64,000 nt of DNA from Sphaerisporangium corydalis (GTDB taxonomy: Bacteria; Actinomycetota; Actinomycetes; Streptosporangiales; Streptosporangiaceae). The DNA lies in contig NZ_JANZYP010000059.1 in assembly GCF_025506355.1 (NCBI RefSeq), positions 1 through 64,000 on the forward strand, read 5' to 3'. The notes below the pieces were generated by a model. The model was not told the DNA's origin. It did no database searches and saw only the letters and a program-made list of their open reading frames with translations. The position numbers and the translations under genes were made by a program. Of the stretch, positions 1-7,500 are shown in pieces. Position 1 is the first letter of the stretch, and each line of letters opens with the position of its first letter.

Positions 1-135
1 CAGTCCGAGACCGAACGCCGCCAAGCACTCCCCAGCTGGCTCCACACCTACAATCACCACCGCGGCCACACCGCACTCAACGGCCAACCACCCGCCAGCC
101 GCGTACCCAACCTCACAGGGCAGTACAGCTAGACA
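1..135 (+). mobile_element. 3' end of an IS481-family transposase and IS right end
   Basis: The frame open from base 1 to the TAG at 130-132 encodes 43 residues whose core, TYNHHRGHTALNGQPPASRV, is the characteristic C-terminus of IS481-type DDE transposases (rve integrase core). The 5' part lies outside the window. IS481-family elements end in ...ACA; here ACA occupies 133-135, directly after the stop, so the right inverted repeat would read TGTCTAGCTGTACTG on the other strand. The following bases (136 on) belong to an ABC ATPase remnant on the minus strand, so the element appears to have inserted into that gene. The family call is firm; the exact IS boundary is inferred. Confidence 0.75.
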
Positions 136-319
136 GCAGGACCGTCCGGCCGGACGCGGCGCGCTCGCGCAGGAAGGTCCTGATCCACCGGATCCCCTCC
201 GGGTCCAGGCCGTTGACTGGCTCGTCCAGGATCAGGATCTGCGGGTCGCCGAGCAACGCGACGGCCAGGCCGAGTCGGCGCCCCATGCCCATCGAATAGC
301 TGCCGACCCGCCGGCGGAC
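136..319 (-). pseudogene. ABC transporter ATP-binding protein, internal remnant
   Basis: Read on the minus strand this gives RVGSYSMGMGRRLGLAVALL, then GDPQILILDEPVNGLDPEGI and a short tail ending in GRTVLLSS. These are the signature motif region, Walker B and D-loop of a drug-export or bacitracin-type ABC ATPase. The Walker A half and the C-terminus are missing. The 3' side is cut by the IS481-like end near base 135; the 5' side is replaced near base 320 by a phosphatase fragment on the other strand. No function is expected. Confidence 0.75.
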
Positions 320-487
320 ATGACCCTGTTCGGCGAGCAACGCCTGAGCGCCCTGCTGGCCGGATGCCGGGACATCGACGCCTCCGCCATCGTCGAGCGC
401 CTCAGCCAGGCGGTCATGACCCACTGCGACCACGACCCGGCCGACGACATAGCCCTGCTAACCCTGCGCGTCCCACCCGCGCCCTGA
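320..487 (+). pseudogene. PP2C/SpoIIE-type phosphatase, C-terminal remnant
   Basis: The plus-strand frame from about base 320 to the TGA at 485-487 reads TLFGEQRLSALLAGC and finishes DDIALLTLRV, the standard last 50 residues of actinobacterial SpoIIE/PP2C phosphatases that dephosphorylate STAS anti-sigma antagonists. The catalytic N-terminal part is gone, replaced by the ABC remnant. A STAS protein and two GAF-ANTAR proteins lie 1.5-4 kb downstream, so the fragment may be what remains of their phosphatase partner; that link is inference. Confidence 0.7.
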
Positions 488-501
488 CCGTTTCCCTTTA
501 C

Positions 502-531
502 CCGTGCACGAATCGGGTGATTCGTGCACGG
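502..531. terminator. Perfect 13-bp inverted repeat after the phosphatase remnant
   Basis: Arms CCGTGCACGAATC and GATTCGTGCACGG are perfectly complementary around a 4-base GGGT loop. It starts 15 bases after the remnant's stop, so a terminator is the simplest reading. It lacks a T run, and such a symmetric element could also be an operator. Confidence 0.5.
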
Positions 532-539
532 TCATCGTG

Positions 540-640
540 TACGTGACCCTAAAGGCGGACAGCCCCAGGCGCGGCGTGTGTTGGAAGAGGGCTTTCCCGG
601 ACATCACGCGCTCGTACGCCTTCAGGGCGTCGGCCTGCCG
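540..640 (-). pseudogene. Possible C-terminal scrap of a zinc-type alcohol dehydrogenase
   Basis: The minus strand reads ADALKAYERVMSGKALFQ, resembling the closing segment of NADP-dependent medium-chain dehydrogenases (usually ...AYERMMSGKARFR...). Nothing else of such a gene is visible on either side. The rest of 488-837 shows no convincing coding sequence. Low confidence: the match is about 18 residues. Confidence 0.35.
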
Positions 641-837
641 GGGGCATGGCCGCCCGTCGGCCTGAGAGCTTGACCGTTCAGTGGCATGGCCGCCTTGCCC
701 GGGGGCATGGGGATGGACGAGGTTCACCTCCTGCCGGTTGCCGGAGGTAGCCCGTCGCTCCTGACCCCGGCGATGCCCGGCCCCCGCCACCGTGGGGACC
801 TGATCCCGTCACCGTGAGTCACCGGGCAGGAGGCCCC

Positions 838-1743
838 ATGGAGCTACGTCAGCTGCGCTACTTCGTCACTCTGGCCGAGGAGCTGCACTTCGGCCGAGCG
901 GCCGCCCGTGAGCACATCGTGCAGTCCGCGCTGAGCGCGCGTATCAAGCAACTGGAACGCGAATTGGGGGTGCGCCTGCTGGAGCGCAGCACCCACCACG
1001 TGTCCCTGACCGCGGCCGGCGCGGTCTTCCTGCCTGAGGCCCGCCAGATCCTGGACCGCGTGGAGCGGGCCCGCGCCGCAGCCCGTGGCATACCCGTCCG
1101 GCTGCGTGCCGGGATCCTCGACGCCAACCACGACTCCATGCCCCAGATCCTGCACCACCTCCAAGCCCGCCACCCCGATTTGGTCGTCGACCAGATCGAG
1201 GCGGGTGTACCCGAGCAGTACCGCCTCCTGGCCGGCGGCCGCCTGGACGTCGGCATTGGCGCCGCCACCCATGCGCCGCCCCAGATCGCCTCTCGCCTGG
1301 TGCGCCAGGACCCGGTGGGCCTCCTGTTGCCCGAAGGCCACCGACTGGCGGCCCGGCAAGCCGTGCCCGTGGCCCTGCTGGCCCGCGAACCCCTGCTGAT
1401 GGCCACCGCATCACAGGCACCGGAGTTCAACCAGGTCATTGCAGGCATGTGCCGGGACGCCGGCGTCATCCCCACTCTCTACGAGGGCACCGTGCAGAGC
1501 GTCCGCGGCGCGGCCGGGCTGGTCGCCCGGGGCCGCTGCCTGTACGCCGTCCCCATGTCCTGCGCGCTTGCACTACCGGCCACCACTTGGCGGCCCCTGG
1601 TCGAACCCGCTCACCTCTACCCCTGGTCGATCCTGTGGCGCGCCGACGACCAATCGCCCCATCTGAAGGCCGTCGTGGACTGTGCGCGCATCCTGGCCCG
1701 CGCGCTGGGCTGGCTGCGAACCGGCGACCGGGTGGCGGCGTGA
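838..1743 (+). CDS. LysR family transcriptional regulator
   Basis: A 301-residue LTTR of usual length. The winged helix-turn-helix covers about residues 1-60 (MELRQLRYFVTLAEELHFGR, then SALSARIKQLERELGVRLLE), and the rest is the periplasmic-binding-like effector domain (about 85-290). ATG 838 is preferred over an in-frame start at 814 because AGGAGG lies six bases upstream and the family normally begins M-E-L-R-Q-L. Neighbours are gene debris upstream and a STAS gene 260 bp downstream, so no divergent target gene is apparent and its regulon cannot be guessed. It may control a locus elsewhere or be an orphan carried by the island. Confidence 0.9.
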   Translation: MELRQLRYFVTLAEELHFGRAAAREHIVQSALSARIKQLERELGVRLLERSTHHVSLTAAGAVFLPEARQILDRVERARAAARGIPVRLRAGILDANHDSMPQILHHLQARHPDLVVDQIEAGVPEQYRLLAGGRLDVGIGAATHAPPQIASRLVRQDPVGLLLPEGHRLAARQAVPVALLAREPLLMATASQAPEFNQVIAGMCRDAGVIPTLYEGTVQSVRGAAGLVARGRCLYAVPMSCALALPATTWRPLVEPAHLYPWSILWRADDQSPHLKAVVDCARILARALGWLRTGDRVAA

Positions 1744-1815
1744 GCTCCCGCCTCCACCGCCTAACTCGGGTGCGCGCTTGGCTCTGACGCCGGCTGGACC
1801 TAGGCTGAGAGACGA

Positions 1816-1837
1816 GAAGAGGATCCTTCCCCTCTTC
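1816..1837 (+). terminator. Weak hairpin after the LysR gene
   Basis: GAAGAGG and CCTCTTC pair across an 8-base loop about 70 bases past the LysR stop. There is no T run. The rest of 1744-2005 shows no gene. Confidence 0.3.
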
Positions 1838-2005
1838 ATCCTTCGCACCATCTGGGGATTGCGCGTTTTGCGATCTTCGTGCCGTCTTGACCCCGCGGTG
1901 CCGAGGTTGATGTGAGCGTGTAGCCCTGCCGATAGAAGCGTCTGCGGACCTCTACCGGCGGGTCGGCCGCGCTCGCGTCGGATCTTCATGTGATGCCTGC
2001 TGAAA

Positions 2006-2449
2006 GTGGGCGACATGACCCCCCTTGTCATCCGTGCCGTTCACGATCGGGGCTGTAGCGTCCTGTCGGTGGCGGGCGAGCTTGACGCCTTGTCCCGCCC
2101 GCAACTGGAGCGTGCTTTAGACCGGTTGCGCGCCGAAGGGCACCAGCGCGTCATCCTGGACGTGGCCGAGTTGAGCTTCTGCGACAGCGCTGGACTGCGG
2201 CTGATGCTGCTCAACTCCCACCGCTGCTTCGAGGCTGGCGGCTGGTTCGGGCTGCGCGGCATTCACCGTCCCGTGTCTCGCCTGGTGGATCTGCTGGGGG
2301 TGCGCACACAGGTGGTCACCGACGCGCCGTTCACCTACGTCCTGGCCGCTGAACGCGAGCGCATCTCGCCCTGTTCCGCCGGGGAGCGGCCATCGGGCGT
2401 GGAGACCGAATCGGGCCATCCGGTCAGCCTGGGCCGGACCGGGCGGTAA
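2006..2449 (+). CDS. STAS-domain anti-sigma factor antagonist
   Basis: A 147-residue cytoplasmic protein with a STAS fold over residues 5-110. The phosphorylatable serine sits in LSFCDSAGLRLML, matching the D-S-A-G-L motif of SpoIIAA/RsbV-type antagonists, which bind an anti-sigma kinase when dephosphorylated. The start is GTG 2006 or ATG 2015 (MTPLVIRAV); neither has a strong ribosome site. The last 35 residues extend past the domain and look unstructured. It is followed by two GAF-ANTAR proteins, with a PP2C remnant upstream, so this was probably a small partner-switching signalling cluster. No anti-sigma kinase gene is visible. Confidence 0.88.
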   Translation: MGDMTPLVIRAVHDRGCSVLSVAGELDALSRPQLERALDRLRAEGHQRVILDVAELSFCDSAGLRLMLLNSHRCFEAGGWFGLRGIHRPVSRLVDLLGVRTQVVTDAPFTYVLAAERERISPCSAGERPSGVETESGHPVSLGRTGR

Positions 2450-2537
2450 GCCGGTGTGCTTGGATGAAGCTCAGCCTCATGCGGATCAGTCGGCACCTGC
2501 CCGGCGAGCGGCACTTGGGCTTAGACGGTGAGGGTTG

Positions 2538-3317
2538 ATGAGCACGCGGCGCCCGACCGCGGTGTGGGAATCGATCATTGCCGAGGCCCACGCTCAGCGC
2601 AGGCCGGTGAGCATCGAGACGGTGTGCCACACCTGCGCGTGGGCGCTGCGCGCCCACGGAGTCGCGGTCGCCCTGACCGGCACGCCCCTGGGCTATGAGC
2701 CATTGTGTGCCAGCGGCCCTGCCGCCTACCAGGTGATGGAGGCTCACGCCACCCTCGGCGAAGGCCCTGCCATCACCGCCCTGACCGATCAGCGGCCCAT
2801 CCTGGTGCCTGATCTGGCCGAGGCCGACGCACTGCGTCGCTGGCCGCTGCTCGCCCCCGCCGCTCTCGAAACCGGAGCCCAGGCCCTGTTCGCCCTGCCG
2901 ATGATGCTGGGGGCGATCTCGGTCGGCGTGCTGGAGATCAGCCGGGCGGACGCGGGCTGGCTGAGCCCCGAGGATCTGGCCGACGCGCTCACCTTCGCCG
3001 ACATCGCCCTGCTAGTGCATATCCAGCACAACGCAGACCAGGAGCCTGACGGCACGCCCGCCACCCATGGCAGCCGGATCGACGACACCGTCATCGACGG
3101 CGTCCCTGTCGACGGGCCGCATCGGGACTACGGCACCGTCGAACGCTGGGCTCAGGTCCACCAAGCCACCGGCATCATTGCCGTCCAGGCGGGCGTCGAC
3201 CTGCGCACCGCGTTCCTCCGGCTGCGCGCCCACGCCTTCGCCGTCGATCGCAGCCTGCGGCAGGTCGCCGCCGACGTCATTGCCCGGCGCCTGCGCTTCC
3301 CGGCGGAGCCCCGATGA
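2538..3317 (+). CDS. GAF and ANTAR domain protein
   Basis: A 259-residue soluble sensor. Residues about 15-165 form a GAF-type ligand or redox domain; about 205-255 form an ANTAR RNA-binding domain (HQATGIIAVQAGVDLRTAFL, then LRQVAADVIARRL). ANTAR proteins bind tandem hairpins in nascent RNA and act as antiterminators, so this likely couples a small-molecule or stress signal to transcript elongation. ATG 2538 is chosen over an overlapping TTG; GGTGAGGG lies just upstream. It is 88 bp after the STAS gene and 119 bp before a second GAF-ANTAR gene, in a probable signalling operon. The usual G-x-L-M/A-x-R core of ANTAR is partly altered here (GIIAVQAG). Confidence 0.85.
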   Translation: MSTRRPTAVWESIIAEAHAQRRPVSIETVCHTCAWALRAHGVAVALTGTPLGYEPLCASGPAAYQVMEAHATLGEGPAITALTDQRPILVPDLAEADALRRWPLLAPAALETGAQALFALPMMLGAISVGVLEISRADAGWLSPEDLADALTFADIALLVHIQHNADQEPDGTPATHGSRIDDTVIDGVPVDGPHRDYGTVERWAQVHQATGIIAVQAGVDLRTAFLRLRAHAFAVDRSLRQVAADVIARRLRFPAEPR

Positions 3318-3436
3318 GACACCGCACCGCTGGCCATTCCCGTCGCTATCTCCGCTACCCAGATCCCCGTCCTGGCCCTCGTTCCCGGGACGGTCTTGGG
3401 ACGGTATGTCATGCTTAATTACCCGAGGTGAGGCCG

Positions 3437-4189
3437 ATGCTCGACCGCAAGACCGTCCAGACCTTCGTCGAGCTCGCCGACACCCTGGTGGTCGGCTTCG
3501 ATGTCATCGACTTCCTGCAGATGCTCGCCGAGCGGTGCGTGGAGCTGCTGGATGTCGACGCCTCCGGCATTCTGCTGGCTGACGCGCGCGGTTCGCTGAC
3601 GCTGGTGGCCGCCTCCAGTGACCAGGTGCGGCTGCTGGAGCTGTTCCAGCTGCAGACCGAACAAGGCCCCTGTCTGGACTGCTTCCACACTGGGCAGATC
3701 GTCACCTGCGCCGACCTGATGGCCGAGCCGCAGCGGTGGCCGCGCTTCGCCGAGGCCGCCCGGCGCGATGGCTATGCCGCGGTCCAGGCTTTCCCGCTGC
3801 GGCTGCGCGACCAGACGCTGGGGGCGATGAACCTGTTCAGCCATACTCCAGGGGCGCCATCGGCCGACACCAGCGACGTCGCCCAGGCCCTGGCCGACGT
3901 GGCCACCATCGGCATCACCCACGAACGTACCCTGCGCCACCACGAGCTGGTCACCGAGCAGCTGCAGTATGCGCTCAACAACCGCGTCCTCATCGAGCAG
4001 GCCAAGGGCATGCTGTCCGAACGCGCCCAGATCAGCGTGGCCGAAGCTTTCATCCGCATGCGGGCCCATGCCCGCAACACCAACCAGCGGCTCGCAGTGG
4101 TGGCCGCCCACGTGATCGAGCAGGATCTGCTCCTGGTCGACCTGCTGCACGCCCAGAACCGCACGCGTGAGGACGAGCCCCGCACCTGA
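3437..4189 (+). CDS. GAF and ANTAR domain protein
   Basis: A 250-residue paralogue of the preceding gene. The GAF domain spans about residues 20-165 and includes EQGPCLDCFHTGQIVTCADL, with two cysteines in a CLDC pair that could serve redox sensing (inference). The ANTAR domain covers about 185-240 and is canonical: RVLIEQAKGMLSERAQIS, then FIRMRAHARN. ATG 3437 is preferred to GTG 3428 because GAGGTGAGG sits six bases ahead. Predicted role: RNA-binding antitermination governed by the GAF signal. No RNA target hairpins were identified. Confidence 0.9.
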   Translation: MLDRKTVQTFVELADTLVVGFDVIDFLQMLAERCVELLDVDASGILLADARGSLTLVAASSDQVRLLELFQLQTEQGPCLDCFHTGQIVTCADLMAEPQRWPRFAEAARRDGYAAVQAFPLRLRDQTLGAMNLFSHTPGAPSADTSDVAQALADVATIGITHERTLRHHELVTEQLQYALNNRVLIEQAKGMLSERAQISVAEAFIRMRAHARNTNQRLAVVAAHVIEQDLLLVDLLHAQNRTREDEPRT

Positions 4190-4517
4190 GCGCCCACAAC
4201 CTCCGCGACCCGGTTCTGGAACCCGATCTGTTGGTATCGGGCCTCCCGAAGGAGCAGCGGCCCGTCGAGAGGATCCGTCGACGCACACGGCACGCTGCCT
4301 CTGCTCTCCTGCGGGTCCAGCAACCGCCCCTCTTCATCGAGGGGCCGGATATAGGTCTTGACCAGGGCGCATTCTCTCCGTAGCGCCGGTGTGAAACCGG
4401 ATGGGCACGGGTCGTAGCGATCGCCGGTCTGTGACCGATAAGTTCATGGATCCTCCAGTTCCGTCGTGGCCTGTGCGGGTCATGGGTGTGGATGGTGGCG
4501 GTGGTGGGAGTTGCCAG
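4190..4517. other. Intergenic stretch with a possible minus-strand coding scrap
   Basis: No complete gene is seen. On the minus strand about 4190-4395 can be read continuously as protein-like sequence including LVKTYIRPLDEEGRLLDP and GPLLLREARYQQIGFQNRV, which looks compositionally like real coding but matches no family I recognise. It has no start and no clear end and runs antisense into the GAF-ANTAR stop. It may be another remnant typical of this island, or chance. Confidence 0.25.
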
Positions 4518-7500
4518 ATGAGCGGACCGGATGAGGGTGAGCCGTCCTTGCCGCCGGGTGACCGGTCCGGGGCGGCTACGGAGGTGCCGATCGCCGCTGC
4601 TCAGGACGGGGTGCGTCAGTGGATCCGCCATGCCGCCGCGGTGTCGGTGCGGGGCGCGGCCTGGGGGAGCCCGCGAGCGATGCTGGTGGGGTTGTGCGTC
4701 AGCGCGCTGGTCCCGATCGCGCTGGCCGAGCCGGGGCTGCCGGCGGTGGCGGCCGGGTTGACCGTGGTGGGTTCGGTGGGGGGCAATGTGCTGGCCGGCC
4801 TCATCAGCGAGTCCTTGGCCGCCGCCCGGGCCCGTATGCGCTTCCCTGCGGACCCGGGGTCGACCGATCCGGACGCCGAGCCTGGTCCCGATGCCGGGGC
4901 CGGGGGCGGAGGCGGGCGGGATGTGGGTGGCGCGGTTTTTGCCGAACGGGTGGGTGAGGAGATCGCCGCCCGGATTGAGAGGGTCTTGGCGGCCCAGGAT
5001 GAGCAGGCCGAGGTGCTGGCCGGCGTGCTGGTGTTGGTACTGGAGCGGATCGAGGCGACCGCTGTGGTGGTCGGTGAGATCGTGGCCGGCGGGCAGCAGC
5101 AGTTGTTGCGGGAGCTGATGGCCGCTTTCGCCGGCCTTGGGGGGCAGGTGGCCGGGGTCGGCCGGCTGCTGCGTGGCCTGGACGGATCGGTGCTGCAGGT
5201 TCAGCAGACCTTGTCGCGGCAGGACGCCGAGCACCGCTTCGACCGCTCCCAGCGGCAGTGGGTGATCGCGTTGCTGCTGGAGTTCCACGAGCAGCTGGCC
5301 GAGGTGGCCCTGCGGTTGCCCGGCGCTTGGACGCCGGTGGATCCCGGCACAGCGGATCCCGGGACGGCGGAGCCGGTGAGGCGGTCGGCGGCTTGGGCGG
5401 GGCGGTGCCCGTATCAGGGGCTGGCCCCGTTCGGGCGAGCTCAGGCGGCGGTGTTCTACGGCCGGGGCCAGGCCATCGCCCGGTTGCTGAGCATGGTGGC
5501 CGTCCCCGCCGCCGGCGGGCCGATCATCGTCACCGGGGCGTCGGGGGCCGGGAAGTCCTCGCTGCTGCAGGCCGGGCTGTTGCCCCAGTTGAGCGCGGCG
5601 GCCCCCGGCGCGCCGGGGGCGGCTTATGGCACGGCCGGTTGGCCGCAGATCTCCTTCACCCCGGGGGCGCGGCCGTTGCAGGAGCTGGCGGTGCAGTTGG
5701 CGGTGCGGTGCAACGCCGACCCTGACCAGGTGCTGGCCGAGTTGCGTGCCGATCCCGCTCAGGCGGTGGTGCGGCGGGCCCGGCAGGTCCTGGCAGCCGA
5801 ACGGATTCGCCGCGCCCCCGGCAAGGGGGCGCCGGGGAGAGCAGATCAAGGGCCGCTGCGGCTGGTCGTGGTCGTTGACCAGTTCGAGGAACTGTTCACC
5901 CTGGCCACCACGGATCACACGGGTGAGCGCACGGGCCGGCCCGCCGATCTGGGGGAGCGGGGGGACGGGGGAGAGGCTGAGGCGTTCGTCGCCGCGCTGG
6001 AGGCGCTCGCCGCCCACTCCGGCGCTGAGGCTCAGCTGTCGGCCGGGCCGGGTGGGGGTCTGGCGGAGCGGGGGTTCACCGGGCAGGTGCTGCGGTCCGC
6101 GGCGGTGGTCGTGGTGATCGCGGTCCGTGGTGACTTCATCGACCGGTGCGCCGCCTACCCGGTGTTGGCCCGCGCGCTGGAGGAGCGGGCGTTTGTGCTC
6201 GGTCCGATGAGTGAGCAGGAACTGCGCCGGGCGATCACCGGGCCGGCGGCGGCCGCCGGGCTGGCCGTAGAGGACGGTTTGGCCGAGCAGATCGTCAGTG
6301 ACCTGGCCGGTCATCTGCGCGCCGGAGGCGCCGGGCCGGGTGGGTCCGGAGGTCCTGCAGGGTCGGCGGCGGGGGCGTTGCCGCTGCTGTCGATGGCGGC
6401 GGCCCGCACCTGGGACGAGCGCGAAGGCGGCCGGCTCACCCACGCCGCCTACGATCGGGCGGGTGGGGTCGCCTCCGCGGTCACCGACACCGCCGAGGAG
6501 GCCTACACCCGGCTGGATGGCCGGCAGCGGCAGACCGCGCAGCGTGTCCTGCTGGCCTTGACGATCACCGGAGCCGACGGACAGGTCAGCCGCCGGCGTG
6601 TCCCGCTGACCGAACTGAACCAACTGACCGAACCGGCCGGGGTGGATCGATCCGCCTCCGGCGACCGCGACCACGCCGCCCAGGTGCACCGCGTGGTGGA
6701 GGCGTTCACTGGTGCCCGTCTCATGACCACCATGGCATCGGCCGGGTCGAGCGGCCGGTCCCCGGAGCCGGGATGGGGGTCGGGGTCGGCGACCGGATCG
6801 GCTGAGCCGGGCTCCCGCACAGGGTCCATTCCTGTGAGCCCGCCCATCGGGTCGCTGCCGCCAGGGGAAGGCTTCTCGGCGGCCGGGCCGCCCGCGACGG
6901 TCGAACTCGCCCATGATGTGCTGCTGGCCGCCTGGCCCCGGCTGCGGTCGTGGCTTGCCGCTGATGAGGCGGACCGGATCCTGCACGGCCGGATTGTCCA
7001 TGACGTGGCCGAATGGAGCCGGCGGGGCCGCAATGCCTCGTTCCTGTATCGGGGATCGCGCCTGGAAGACGCACAGAACGCGGCTGCACACTGGCGAGCC
7101 GATCCCGGCCGCCATCCGGGCTTGGGTCTGTCCGATGCCGCCGAGGCCTTCCTGGCCGCCGGTGCTCGCGCCGCCACCGGGACCCGGCGCCGCTGGCAGG
7201 CAGCCGCCAGCGTGCTGGCCGGGCTGCTGGTGGTCGCGGTCGTCACCGCGGTGATGGCGGTTCGTTTCGGCCGCGACGCCGACCAGCAGCGCGCGGGCGC
7301 GCTCAGCCGCAGCGCCCAGCTCGTGTCCCGGCAGGCAGCCGCCTACAGCCAAGACATTCCCGACGACCCCGCCACCTCGGCACGATTGGCCGCTGCCGCC
7401 TGGTCGATCTCCCGAACCGACGAAGCCGCCGCAAGCATGGCCTCCCTGCTCAGCCGACCCCAACGCGCCGTCCTGACCGGCCACACCGGCGCGGTCACGT

